This document shows positions 1-8,370 of a DNA stretch of 64,000 nt, piece by piece. A program made the position numbers and the translations under genes. Every line of letters begins with the position of its first letter. Positions within the stretch are counted from its first letter, which is position 1. A model generated the notes under the pieces. That model did no database searches and had not been told where the DNA came from. It worked only from the letters and a program-made list of their open reading frames with translations. The DNA comes from Hyphomicrobiales bacterium. Its GTDB lineage: Bacteria > Pseudomonadota > Alphaproteobacteria > Rhizobiales > Rhizobiaceae. The stretch covers positions 62,001-126,000 of the forward strand of contig UICE01000004.1 in NCBI GenBank assembly GCA_900471815.1, in the 5' to 3' direction.

Positions 1-250
1 AATTGGCAACGAGCGCATGAGCCAACTGGCTGGTCCACTCGGAAAGCTCCCGATAGCTACGCCTGCGGCCATTGCCTATCAGGGCAGTGCGGTCACCAAA
101 GCCTTTTTCCACCATGCGGTCGGTCAGCTCGACCGCGGCATTGAGATAGTCGGGATAGTCAAATCCATCGAGACAGAATTCCGGCCACAGTTCTGGTGGC
201 GGAAGATTATCCCGCGTAAATGTATCGGTATGAGCTGTCGGTCCTAGCAT
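1..250 (-). CDS. Aromatic acyl-CoA ligase (2-aminobenzoate/benzoate-CoA ligase type), N-terminal part
   Basis: The gene reads leftwards off the window, so only the first 83 residues are visible. The start ATG (complement of 248-250) has an AGGGGAAG ribosome site about 8 bases upstream. The translation contains DRTALIGNGRRRSYREL near residue 60, the usual opening of the AMP-binding domain of ANL adenylate-forming ligases. The stretch before it (LPPPELWPEF) resembles 2-aminobenzoate-CoA and benzoate-CoA ligases. Such enzymes activate an aromatic acid with ATP and CoA in the cytoplasm before ring degradation. It follows the MarR gene by 65 bases on the same strand and probably shares its transcript. 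The substrate cannot be set from this fragment; a general acyl-CoA synthetase is the alternative. Confidence 0.7.
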   Translation of the reverse strand, partial: MLGPTAHTDTFTRDNLPPPELWPEFCLDGFDYPDYLNAAVELTDRMVEKGFGDRTALIGNGRRRSYRELSEWTSQLAHALVAN

Positions 251-315
251 TCTGCGGCTTCCCCTGCCTGCTTTCGGTCATGTCCCGGCTTCTTTGTCCG
301 GTCATGTTGCCTGGT

Positions 316-792
316 TCATGTTTCCCAATTGCTGCGAAATGATTTGAGCATGACAGCAAGATGGCGCGCGTCTTCATCGCTAATGCCGCCAAGCAGTTCA
401 CCTACCCATTTTTCGTGTTCCGTTGCGATCTGCCGAAAGAGGGTCAAACCTGAATCGGTCAATCTGACAATCGATGTGCGGCGATCACCCTCGCGGCTGG
501 ATCGAACCACAAGTCCGTCCGTTACCAGCCTGTCGACGATCACCGTGACATTGCCGTTCGAGACCAGCAGAAAGCGCGAAAGGTCGCTCATCAGCAGGCC
601 TTCAGGCTCGCGATTAAGCGCGGCCATCACGTCAAAGCGGGGCAGCGTCATGTCAAATGCAGATTTCAGCCGCAGGCGTAATTCGTTTTCAATTGTTCTC
701 GATGCGCGCAGCAAGCGGATCCACAAACGGAGCCGATCCTTGTGGCCGAGGCCCGCATGTTGTGCGGTTTTCGAAGCGCCAGTATCGTTCAT
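316..792 (-). CDS. MarR-family transcriptional regulator
   Basis: A 158-residue protein of normal MarR length. The winged helix-turn-helix spans about residues 45-115, with the recognition-helix region SNGNVTVIVDRLVTDGLV and the wing containing the typical REGDRRTSIVRLT. Helices at both ends would form the dimer interface. It lies directly upstream of, and co-directional with, the aromatic CoA ligase. That arrangement is common for MarR proteins that repress aromatic-acid ligase operons and respond to the aryl-CoA or acid, so this is the likely role. A perfect 12-base inverted repeat at 895-934, upstream of its start, is a candidate operator for autoregulation. The ligand is unknown. Confidence 0.85.
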   Translation of the reverse strand: MNDTGASKTAQHAGLGHKDRLRLWIRLLRASRTIENELRLRLKSAFDMTLPRFDVMAALNREPEGLLMSDLSRFLLVSNGNVTVIVDRLVTDGLVVRSSREGDRRTSIVRLTDSGLTLFRQIATEHEKWVGELLGGISDEDARHLAVMLKSFRSNWET

Positions 793-894
793 CGGTCACC
801 ACTGTTGGAGGCGAAGTTAATTCCAGACGTGCCATGCTTTGCTTTGACCACTGTGACTTCTCCAAGCTGACTTTATGCAGCATGACACAGCTCA

Positions 895-934
895 AAATTA
901 TTTCAAGTATGAAGTTTTAAGGTTGAAATAATTT
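895..934. promoter_or_regulatory. 12-base inverted repeat, candidate MarR operator
   Basis: AAATTATTTCAA (895-906) is repeated in perfect inverted form as TTGAAATAATTT (923-934) around a 16-base spacer. It lies 103 bases upstream of the MarR start and 147 bases before the siderophore-reductase gene on the other strand. AT-rich dyads of this kind are typical MarR targets, so I assign it to the MarR/ligase promoter by position and form only. Confidence 0.5.
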
Positions 935-988
935 CAGCCGATTGAGACGGAGAATATAACGAATGTAGCAAGCCCGTTTGGAGCAATT

Positions 989-1025
989 CGTATATAATAT
1001 GACTTGAACGCTCATATTATATACG
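989..1025. promoter_or_regulatory. 14-base inverted repeat upstream of siderophore-iron reductase
   Basis: CGTATATAATATGA (989-1002) and TCATATTATATACG (1012-1025) are perfect inverted copies separated by 9 bases. The element contains a TATAAT (993-998) and ends 55 bases before the ATG at 1081. A related dyad with the same 9-base spacer and the same TGA-N9-TCA core precedes the TonB receptor (3193-3219). Both also carry a CTCA...TATTATA...ACGC string. A shared regulator is likely, perhaps the AraC protein encoded between them or a general iron regulator. Confidence 0.55.
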
Positions 1026-1080
1026 CTAGTCAACCCGCTCATAAACGATTGTTTCCCTCTGAGGTCGGGCAGGATTTATA

Positions 1081-2148
1081 ATGCAGAATACCCGTTTGAC
1101 AGCAACCGCGCGGGTCAATCTCCCCACGCCGCTACACTATCTCAATCAATTGGCAGATCACTTTGCTGAGCATGGCGATGTTGTGCGGACGGAACGCACG
1201 GGCCAGATAGAGTTAAGCTACGGCACAGCAACAATCGAAGCCGACGAAGAATCCTTGTTGCTTCGCGCGGAAAGCGTCGATGAAACCGGCCTTGCATATA
1301 TGAAGTATGCCATCGCCGACCATGTTATCGAATTTGCGCGTAAGGAAGACCCCAAAATCATATGGGCTGGTCATGGTGCAGCAGGAAGTCAGTTGCCATA
1401 CTTTCGCGAGATGCGTGTTCTATCGGCAAAGAGCATTTCCCCGAATATGAGACGGGTGCGCTTGTGCGGCAAGGATATGCAGAGGTTTGCCTATGGCGGC
1501 ATGCATGTCCGCATTCTTATTCCACCGGCGGACATAGAGGTTCCGCAATGGCCTGTAACCGGTGAGGATGGCCGCCCGGTCTGGCCGGAAGGCGATCACA
1601 AGTTGATTTCCCGCGTTTATACCATTCGCGATATCAACCCCGAAAGCGGTGAGGTTGATATTGATGTGGTGATACATGACGGCACGCCGGGGTCCGAATG
1701 GGCGCTGGGAGCGGCTGAAGGCGATGTCGTCGGTATGACGGGCCCAGGTGGCGGCGATGCTGATGACGCGGATTGGTATTTGCTGGCAGGCGATGAAACG
1801 GCTTTGCCTGCCATTGGCCGGATCATTGAGCGGTTGCCCCGGAACGTGAAAGTTGTTGCGCGCATCGAGGTGGATAGTTCTGCGGACGAGCAAATTTTCA
1901 ATTCTCAATGCAGCCTTGATCTGCAATGGCTGCATCGCAACGGTGCTGCAGCCGGAACGATGACATTGCTTCAGGATGCCGTAAAAGCCGTCGCGCTACC
2001 TTCAAATGGCGAGCGGATATTTGTATGGTCAGGTTGTGAATTTAATGGCTTCAAAGCTATTCGCAATTATGTGCGCAAAGATCTGAAGCTTGCAAGAACG
2101 CAACATTTGGTCGTTTCCTACTGGCGACGCGGCGTTGCCGATGAATAG
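1081..2148 (+). CDS. Siderophore-interacting FAD protein (ferric-siderophore reductase) with N-terminal DUF2218 domain
   Basis: A 355-residue cytoplasmic flavoprotein of the SIP/ViuB family, which reduces ferric siderophores so that iron is released. Residues about 10-95 match a DUF2218-type domain often fused to these reductases. Residues 110-225 form the FAD-binding part, with SRVYTIRDI as the flavin-binding strand and VVIHDGTPGSEWA following. Residues 235-350 are the NAD(P)H domain, with LLAGDETALPAIGRIIERL, WSGCEFNGFKAIR and the terminal SYWRRG signature. AGGA about 7 bases before the ATG supports this start. The gene opens the iron locus that continues with the AraC regulator, TonB receptor and Fhu-type transporter. 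The hydroxamate-type receptor downstream suggests its substrate class. Confidence 0.9.
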   Translation: MQNTRLTATARVNLPTPLHYLNQLADHFAEHGDVVRTERTGQIELSYGTATIEADEESLLLRAESVDETGLAYMKYAIADHVIEFARKEDPKIIWAGHGAAGSQLPYFREMRVLSAKSISPNMRRVRLCGKDMQRFAYGGMHVRILIPPADIEVPQWPVTGEDGRPVWPEGDHKLISRVYTIRDINPESGEVDIDVVIHDGTPGSEWALGAAEGDVVGMTGPGGGDADDADWYLLAGDETALPAIGRIIERLPRNVKVVARIEVDSSADEQIFNSQCSLDLQWLHRNGAAAGTMTLLQDAVKAVALPSNGERIFVWSGCEFNGFKAIRNYVRKDLKLARTQHLVVSYWRRGVADE

Positions 2149-2187
2149 TTCGCTGTTTGATACAGCGACCTAAATCTTTGTAACTAC

Positions 2188-2231
2188 GCAATTCCAGATG
2201 CAAAACCGCTTCACACTCTTGCTGGAATTGC
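2188..2231. promoter_or_regulatory. 10-base inverted repeat upstream of the AraC gene
   Basis: GCAATTCCAG (2188-2197) and CTGGAATTGC (2222-2231) are perfect inverted copies 24 bases apart in the short space between the reductase stop and the AraC start. A further GGAA/TTCC dyad overlaps the AraC start codon (2242-2254). It could be an autoregulatory operator or an RNA stem that limits read-through. No T-run follows, so it is not a classical terminator. Confidence 0.35.
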
Positions 2232-2244
2232 TCTAGGGGCCGGA

Positions 2245-3126
2245 ATGACATTCCATCCACGCATGACAAGCCGGGTAGAAGGTATTTCGCTGGTTGAGGA
2301 ACTCAAGTGGCGTTCCTGGACTGGCGTGATCGCCGATGTCTGGTCTGTCAGGTGTGATCCCGACGCCAATGGTGAATATGTCTCCGAAGACCCACGCCTG
2401 TTTGTCATCCTCGACAAGTCCGGTCCCGGCAATTTCAACCTGTCTCTTGACCCGGCAATCCGGTGGGTCAGCCAAGCATGTACACCGCATTCCATGAGTT
2501 ACATTCCAGCAGGATTGCCCATTTGGGGGCACCTTGAGAATGTACAATATTTACGGCACCTGGATCTGCATCTTGACGTAGGTACTTTGCGGCGGCGTTT
2601 TGCCGATGAATTCATCGGCGACAGGCTCTCCATCCCCCGCATCATGTTCTCCAATGATAAAATAGCATCTCTTTCCCGGCTGATAGCTGACGAATGTGTC
2701 AGCGAGCGACCGCTCCACGCTCTCTATGGCGATGGTTTGACGATGGCTCTTTTTGTCGAACTTTTTCAAATTGGCGAGATAAAGAAACGTCAACGCAGTC
2801 AATTATCGCCGCGGCAACTGCGTGCCGTCACAACTTATATCGAGGAACATTGCCTGCGAAATATCCGCTTGCAGGAACTTGCTGATCTGGCCGGTCTTTC
2901 CCAATCCTATTTCAGCCACGCGTTCAAAGCGTCCACGGGCGTTGCACCGCATCAATGGCAAATGAGTGCGCGCATCAGGAAAGTACAATTGCTGTTGAGC
3001 AAATCAAATGCCTCTTTGACGAATGTTGCCTCAGCTACCGGTTTTTCTGATCAGGCGCATCTGACGCGCGTGTTCAAGCGCTTGGTCGGCGTGACACCAG
3101 CCGTATGGCAGCGAGAGCGTAGCTGA
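2245..3126 (+). CDS. AraC-family transcriptional regulator of the siderophore locus
   Basis: A 293-residue regulator. The C-terminal 105 residues hold the two AraC helix-turn-helix units: the first around IRLQELADLAGLSQSYFSHAF, the second around LTNVASATGFSDQAHLTRVFK. They are followed by the family's closing GVTPAVWQ. The N-terminal 180 residues are a divergent ligand domain with no feature I can name. AGGGG lies about 6 bases before the ATG. Its place between the siderophore reductase and the receptor suggests that it activates both in response to the imported siderophore, as PchR-like and AlcR-like regulators do. That role is inferred from position. Confidence 0.85.
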   Translation: MTFHPRMTSRVEGISLVEELKWRSWTGVIADVWSVRCDPDANGEYVSEDPRLFVILDKSGPGNFNLSLDPAIRWVSQACTPHSMSYIPAGLPIWGHLENVQYLRHLDLHLDVGTLRRRFADEFIGDRLSIPRIMFSNDKIASLSRLIADECVSERPLHALYGDGLTMALFVELFQIGEIKKRQRSQLSPRQLRAVTTYIEEHCLRNIRLQELADLAGLSQSYFSHAFKASTGVAPHQWQMSARIRKVQLLLSKSNASLTNVASATGFSDQAHLTRVFKRLVGVTPAVWQRERS

Positions 3127-3192
3127 TACCACCACGCTGAATAACGGACCAAAAACATTCAAATTACAGCAGAAAGCATCAATCCTGCGGCA

Positions 3193-3226
3193 ATAAGTTG
3201 ATATATGAACTCAACTTATATTATAC
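3193..3226 (+). promoter_or_regulatory. Promoter and inverted repeat upstream of the TonB receptor
   Basis: ATAAGTTGA (3193-3201) and TCAACTTAT (3211-3219) form a perfect dyad with a 9-base spacer, the same geometry as 989-1025. A possible -35 TTGATA (3198-3203) and -10 TTATAC (3221-3226) are 17 bases apart, so a protein on the dyad would sit between and over the promoter elements. The receptor ATG is at 3289. Confidence 0.5.
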
Positions 3227-3288
3227 GCGATAAATGACTGGTTCATCCACCGGCAGGTCGCGTTGGCGGGCATTTGCAGGGGCTTATC

Positions 3289-5442
3289 ATGCGCAGTACA
3301 TACAAATCATCACTTATATTATTGTTGGGCAGTTCGGCTGCTTTGTTATCCTTGTCGGCGGCGAATGCTCAAACAGCCGACTCTACTATCCGTTTGAATG
3401 AGATCGTTATCGAAAGCGGTGGGGATGGCTCCGCTACCGGCCCGCTAACAGGGTTCGTGCCAAAGCGTACCGCGACCGGCTCAAAAACCAGCACGTCGAT
3501 TGAAGATATACCCCAGTCAGTTTCGATTGTTGGACGAGACCAGATTGACGCGCAGGGCGCCCAGAAAATCGATGAGGCATTGCGCTACAGCGCAGGTGTA
3601 TTTGCGCAACCATTCGGTGTCGATAATGATACGAACTGGATTTACATTCGCGGTTTCGATGCGACCGCGAAGGGCACTTATCTCGATGGTCTACAGAACT
3701 TCAGCTATGGCTTTGGAGGCTTCCTCATCGACTCCTTTGGGATCGAGCGCATCGAGGTTTTGAAGGGCCCTGCGTCTGTTCTTTATGGCGGGAGCAATCC
3801 CGGTGGTATCGTCAATTATATCAGCAAGCGACCGAATGGTGAGCGTATCCGCTATGTCGAAACCGGCATTAACAGCTATGGAAACGGATATATTGGCTTT
3901 GACATTGGCGATAAAGCTTCAGACGCGGTTGACTACCGCATTAACGGTAAGATTGGCGGCGGCGACAATTACACGGATTTTTCCGAAGAATTTCGTGGCG
4001 TCATCAATCCAAGCATTACCTGGAAGCCGGATGATGCAACCAAGCTGACACTGAGCGCCAACTATACCCACCTTGATGCTACCCATGATGGTGGCGGTTT
4101 CCTGCCCTATTACGGCACCGTGGTACCCACCAAATTTGGAAAGATCGACCCGAAATCAAATTTCACGGAACCGTCAATTGATCGATACGATCGAGAACAA
4201 GCCTCGATCGGCTACGAGTTTGAGCATGAATTCGACAATGATTGGACGTTTCGTCAAAATGCCCGCTACGGCCATAGCAGTGTCAAAGAACACTCGCTCT
4301 ACGCATTTGGCTATGCAAGTGGTCCATTTGGTTTTGCAGAACAACCAGACCTCACCGATAATCTGTCGCGGATAGATTTCGAACACGATACGACTGTAAA
4401 CAATGTTCTGATCGACAATCAGCTGGAAGGGGTTGTTAATACGGGTGCGATTGAACACACCCTGCTGTTCGGCGCTGAGTATAACTACTTTAATATCGAT
4501 CAGGTGCAGATAAGCGGTAGCGGTACGCCGATCAGCGCAGGCGATCCAGTCCACGGTGCTCCACAAGCTTCTCTTGGAGAGCCCTATATCGATCAGGTGA
4601 TAAAGCAGCATCAGGTCGGGATTTATGCTCAGGATCAGTTGCGGTTCGGCGACGGCTGGCTGGTTACGTTGAACGGGCGTTATGATTATGTAGACACAGA
4701 AGCTACCGGGCTTCCAACCTATAAGGGCAATGAAGGTCGGGCGAGTGGACGGGCTGGGATTGCCTATGATTTCGCCAATGGCATTACGCCCTATGCCAGT
4801 ATTGCAACTTTTTTCAGTCCTGAGATTGGCGTTACCGGCAATCTCGAATTTTTCAAGCCGGAAACGGGTCAGCAATATGAAGTTGGCGTGAAGTATCGTC
4901 CTGAATGGTTTGACGGGCTAATTACCGCGTCGCTATTCGATCTTACGAAGAAGAATGTTGTAACGGGCGGTTTCCGGCAGGAAACACAGATAGGCGAGGT
5001 AAATTCTCGCGGCTTTGAGATCGAAGCCCAGGCAAATATCAATGATGCGTGGAAAGTAACAGCAGCTTTCACCGCTTATGATCTGGAAGTGAAGGATGAT
5101 GCCGATGAAAGCATTATCGGCAAGCGTCCATATCTTCTGCCAGAGACTCAAGCCTCTGTTTTTGCTCAATATACGGTTCCAACCGGGAAACTTGCAGGGC
5201 TGGCGCTCGGCGCTGGTGTCCGTTATGTAGGCTCGAGCTACGCAGACAAAGCCAATACGCTTAAAGTTCCGGACGTAACTCTGCTTGACCTGAAGATCGG
5301 CTACAAGAAAGACAATTGGGGCGTTGATCTGAATGTCACCAATGTTTTCGATAAAGAGTTTGTTTCAGGCTGTCAGGGTGTAAATGTCTGTGCCTATGGT
5401 GAGGGACGCAAAGCACTTCTCAAAGCTCACATGACCTGGTGA
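3289..5442 (+). CDS. TonB-dependent siderophore receptor (ferrichrome/hydroxamate type)
   Basis: An outer-membrane receptor of 717 residues after start correction. The longer frame opens with a TTG at 3274, but AGGGG at 3279-3283 fits the ATG at 3289. From that ATG a signal peptide runs to ...SAANA, with cleavage near residue 27. TIRLNEIVIE just after it is a plausible TonB box. The plug follows (about 60-180: SIEDIPQSVSIVGRDQI, then VLKGPASVLYGGSNPGGIVNY), then a 22-strand-type barrel ending in an aromatic residue (HMTW). Two cysteines near the end (SGCQGVNVCAYGEGR) resemble the disulphide region of FhuA/FoxA receptors. The next genes are an Fhu-type binding protein and permease, so ferric hydroxamates are the likely cargo. 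Confidence 0.92.
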   Translation: MRSTYKSSLILLLGSSAALLSLSAANAQTADSTIRLNEIVIESGGDGSATGPLTGFVPKRTATGSKTSTSIEDIPQSVSIVGRDQIDAQGAQKIDEALRYSAGVFAQPFGVDNDTNWIYIRGFDATAKGTYLDGLQNFSYGFGGFLIDSFGIERIEVLKGPASVLYGGSNPGGIVNYISKRPNGERIRYVETGINSYGNGYIGFDIGDKASDAVDYRINGKIGGGDNYTDFSEEFRGVINPSITWKPDDATKLTLSANYTHLDATHDGGGFLPYYGTVVPTKFGKIDPKSNFTEPSIDRYDREQASIGYEFEHEFDNDWTFRQNARYGHSSVKEHSLYAFGYASGPFGFAEQPDLTDNLSRIDFEHDTTVNNVLIDNQLEGVVNTGAIEHTLLFGAEYNYFNIDQVQISGSGTPISAGDPVHGAPQASLGEPYIDQVIKQHQVGIYAQDQLRFGDGWLVTLNGRYDYVDTEATGLPTYKGNEGRASGRAGIAYDFANGITPYASIATFFSPEIGVTGNLEFFKPETGQQYEVGVKYRPEWFDGLITASLFDLTKKNVVTGGFRQETQIGEVNSRGFEIEAQANINDAWKVTAAFTAYDLEVKDDADESIIGKRPYLLPETQASVFAQYTVPTGKLAGLALGAGVRYVGSSYADKANTLKVPDVTLLDLKIGYKKDNWGVDLNVTNVFDKEFVSGCQGVNVCAYGEGRKALLKAHMTW

Positions 5443-5464
5443 GCGTCGTTTATAATTGCTTGCG

Positions 5465-5489
5465 GGATCACCAGATGGCCTGGTGATCC
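5465..5489 (+). terminator. Stem-loop between receptor and binding-protein genes
   Basis: GGATCACCAG (5465-5474) pairs perfectly with CTGGTGATCC (5480-5489) around a 5-base loop. Only three T residues follow, so termination is probably partial. Such hairpins often protect receptor mRNA and lower expression of the transporter genes downstream. Confidence 0.55.
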
Positions 5490-5510
5490 GATTTCAGACA
5501 AAGTACTTTG

Positions 5511-6395
5511 ATGATTGTCATAAACCGACGTGCCGTACTTGCTCTATCGATCGCAGCGATTTTGCCTGACCGGTCGGCGTGGGGGCAGGAAAAGCGCATC
5601 GCCATCGTCGATTGGGCGATGCTGGAGACGGCTCTTGCCATCGGCATCGTCCCTGTTGCTGCCACTGAGCTTCTCCAGTTTCGATCCATTGCGGTCGAGC
5701 CGCATGTACCCGAAAGCGTCGCTGATCTTGGATTGCGTGGCACGCCTAACTTCGAAATGCTGCGCATGGCTGCGCCGGACATTATTCTCAGTTCCAATTT
5801 TTATGAATACCGGCGAGCCAGCCTGGAGAAGGTTGCGCCTGTATTTTCAATGACAGTTTATGAGCCGGGAACGCCGCCCTACGGGCTTGCCGAAAAAGTT
5901 GCATTGGGGCTTGGTGACAAACTTGGCCGCAGGGAAGAAGCTGCCGCTTATGTTGCAGAGACATCGGCGCTGATCTTGGACCTGCGGATGCGCTTGAAGT
6001 ATCATGCTACCCGCCCGCTTTTCATTATCAATATTGGCGACGCCCGGCATTTTCGGGCGTTTGGGGCTGATAGCATGTTCGGCGACGTCGCCGGGCGGCT
6101 GGGTTTTACCAATGCATGGGGACAGGAAAGCAGCTATTCCGCTGCCGCACCCGTTGGGATGGAGGCACTCGCTGGCGTGCCGGAAGCTTCGATCCTTATT
6201 GTGGGGCCTGTCCCGCCGGAAGCGGAAAACCTACTGCCGCAAAGCGGTTTATGGAATGCTCTTCCCGCTGTGAAGGCGGGCAGGGTGGCAACGCTTGACC
6301 CGATCAACCATTTTGGCGGCTTGCCCGCTGCCCGGCGTTTCGCGAGGCTGTTTGCGAGCTCGTCGCTTTTTTCAGGCAGTGCCAGCAATGATTGA
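5511..6395 (+). CDS. fhuD: Iron-siderophore ABC transporter substrate-binding protein (FhuD-like)
   Basis: A 294-residue periplasmic binding protein of the class III (FhuD/BtuF) fold. The N-terminus (INRRAVLALSIAAILP) is a twin-arginine-like signal ending near SAWGQ. The body shows the FhuD pattern: IAIVDWAMLETALAIGIVPVA, then RGTPNFEMLRMAAPDIILSS, and later VATLDPINHFGGLPAARRFA. I use the ATG at 5511 rather than the TTG three bases earlier; neither has a strong ribosome site. It overlaps the permease gene by 8 bases, so the two are translationally coupled. It should bind ferric hydroxamates passed through the receptor encoded just upstream. Confidence 0.85.
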   Translation: MIVINRRAVLALSIAAILPDRSAWGQEKRIAIVDWAMLETALAIGIVPVAATELLQFRSIAVEPHVPESVADLGLRGTPNFEMLRMAAPDIILSSNFYEYRRASLEKVAPVFSMTVYEPGTPPYGLAEKVALGLGDKLGRREEAAAYVAETSALILDLRMRLKYHATRPLFIINIGDARHFRAFGADSMFGDVAGRLGFTNAWGQESSYSAAAPVGMEALAGVPEASILIVGPVPPEAENLLPQSGLWNALPAVKAGRVATLDPINHFGGLPAARRFARLFASSSLFSGSASND

Positions 6396-8370
6396 GCCTA
6401 AAGCGCTTAATAGAGGGCTGCTGCTCTGGGGTGCATTGCTGATTGTTGCCGCATCGCTTTTTGCCGGGCAGATCGCCGCGCAGTTTAGCCTCGCCACACG
6501 TGCCGCGCCGGAATTTGCAGGATTGCAAAAGCTCATTTTGATGGATTCCATTTTGCCTCGCAGCGCAATGGCAATTCTTTGTGGTGCGGCGCTCGGCTTT
6601 TCGGGAGCCTTGCTCCAGAGGGTATTGCGCAATCCCTTGGCAGAACCCTCGACCCTCGGGATTTCGGCGGGCGCGCAACTGGCGATGGCGATAGCCATGC
6701 TTTACTTCCCGGCGCTTATGGAAGGTGGACGAGAAGCCGTTGCCCTGGCAGGCGGACTTATCGCCGTTGCGCTCATTCTGTCGCTGACATGGCAGCGCGG
6801 TCTCGAACCCGTTTCCGTGGTTCTGGCCGGGATGATGGTTTCGCTGACCGCGACAGCGGCAAGTGCGGCACTTATCCTTGCCAATGGCGAATACATGTTT
6901 TCACTATTCATTTGGGGCGGGGGATCGCTGGCTCAGCAAAGTTGGGTGCCCGTATCGGGAATTATCTGGAAAATTCTGCTTGCGTGTGCAGCATCCATTG
7001 TTCTGCTGCGCCCGTTATCCATTCTCGGTCTGGATGACGCCAGCGCCAAAAACCTTGGTGTAGCTCTTCAAGGTACGCGTTTTCTCGTTATTGGACTTGC
7101 CGTCTGGCTTGCAACAAGCGTTACTGCCGAAGTTGGTATTATCGGCTTTGTCGGACTGGCCGCGCCAGCTCTGGCACGACTGACAGGCGCGCGCTCACCA
7201 CGGCAAATGTTGGCGGCCGCCCCGCTGGTTGGCGCGATCCTGCTTTGGTTGGCGGATGGGTTTGTGCAACTGGCTGCTGGCTCCGGCGGCGAGCGTATTC
7301 CAACAGGTGCTGCGACAGCACTGCTTGGAGGTCCATTGCTTCTTTGGCTGCTGCCGCGATTGCGCATGTTTGAATGGCCTTCGCTCAATGCCAAACCTGC
7401 GCCATCCCCGCGCGCACGCAGGCCAGCATGGACGGTTGCCGTGCTTGTCATCCTCACGGGTTTAGCTGCCGGGATCGCACTCGTGCTGGGGCGCGGCCCG
7501 GAAGGCTGGGTAATCGCGCGCGGCGAACTCCTTGCCGATCTTTTGCCGTGGCGCTGGCCGCGGACGGTGATAGCTGCAGCATCGGGTGCGATGCTTGCCG
7601 CCGCAGGGCAGGTCATGCAGCGTGTTACCGCCAATCCTCTCGCCAGCCCCGAAATTTTGGGCGTTGGTACAGGCGCGGGCGTCGGGATCGCCGTGCCCCT
7701 TATGTTGCTTTCGGCCCCAAGTCAGATTGTTCTATTGGCCGGCGCTATGGCGGGTTCAATTATCGTTTTAGCCTTCATGCTGGCAATGTCAGCGCGCAGC
7801 GGCTTTGGGCCTGAGCGCCTCTTGCTTTCCGGCATAGCGATGGGTGCTTTGTGCAGCGCCATATTGACTGCAATTATTGCCACGGGAAGCCCGCAGGCTT
7901 TCATGCTGCTCGGATGGGTTAGCGGTTCAACCGCAGAGCGCCTGCCGGAAGAAGTATGCGTGGCGTTGGTTGCGCTTGTCCTTCTGGTGTTGCCGCTTGT
8001 TTTCACCACGCGCTGGCTTGATATGCTGCCATTGGGGCGGCCTGTCGGTTTGGAAACGGGGCTGCCTATTCGGATGAGCCGCGGCATACTGATCATATTA
8101 TCGGCATGCCTGACCGCAGTTGCATCGCTTTTCGTTGGCCCTTTGAGTTTTGTCGGTCTGATTGCACCGCATCTTGCGCGTCTGATCGGGCTGCATAGAC
8201 CATTGACGGGCCTCATCGGAGCCATGCTGATCGGAGCTTGTCTCATGGTCTTATCGGATTGGCTTGCCCGCATGGTGGCATTCCCCTATCAGCTGCCGCT
8301 CGGGCTGTTCGCATCGCTGATTTCGGGACCGTATTTGATATGGTTGCTAAGCAAGGGCGGTCGAAACTGA
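6388..8370 (+). CDS. fhuB: Iron-siderophore ABC transporter permease (FhuB-like, fused double permease)
   Basis: A 660-residue inner-membrane protein made of two tandem FecCD-type halves, the hallmark of FhuB. The repeat is visible: RNPLAEPSTLGISAGAQLA in the first half and TANPLASPEILGVGTGAGV in the second. Each half also has a VGFVGLAAPALARL / VGPLSFVGLIAPHLARL segment near its end, the coupling region for the ATPase. About 20 membrane segments are expected. I start at the ATG at 6388 inside the end of fhuD, because the longer frame would begin with 31 unrelated residues. The FhuC ATPase is absent: the next gene is on the other strand and unrelated, and its stop abuts this one with no gap. 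Confidence 0.92.
   Translation: MIEPKALNRGLLLWGALLIVAASLFAGQIAAQFSLATRAAPEFAGLQKLILMDSILPRSAMAILCGAALGFSGALLQRVLRNPLAEPSTLGISAGAQLAMAIAMLYFPALMEGGREAVALAGGLIAVALILSLTWQRGLEPVSVVLAGMMVSLTATAASAALILANGEYMFSLFIWGGGSLAQQSWVPVSGIIWKILLACAASIVLLRPLSILGLDDASAKNLGVALQGTRFLVIGLAVWLATSVTAEVGIIGFVGLAAPALARLTGARSPRQMLAAAPLVGAILLWLADGFVQLAAGSGGERIPTGAATALLGGPLLLWLLPRLRMFEWPSLNAKPAPSPRARRPAWTVAVLVILTGLAAGIALVLGRGPEGWVIARGELLADLLPWRWPRTVIAAASGAMLAAAGQVMQRVTANPLASPEILGVGTGAGVGIAVPLMLLSAPSQIVLLAGAMAGSIIVLAFMLAMSARSGFGPERLLLSGIAMGALCSAILTAIIATGSPQAFMLLGWVSGSTAERLPEEVCVALVALVLLVLPLVFTTRWLDMLPLGRPVGLETGLPIRMSRGILIILSACLTAVASLFVGPLSFVGLIAPHLARLIGLHRPLTGLIGAMLIGACLMVLSDWLARMVAFPYQLPLGLFASLISGPYLIWLLSKGGRN

Noticed and set aside
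7068-8273. Long antisense open frames within fhuB
   Set aside because: Low-complexity Ala/Pro/Arg-rich translations without ribosome sites, inside a well-conserved gene.
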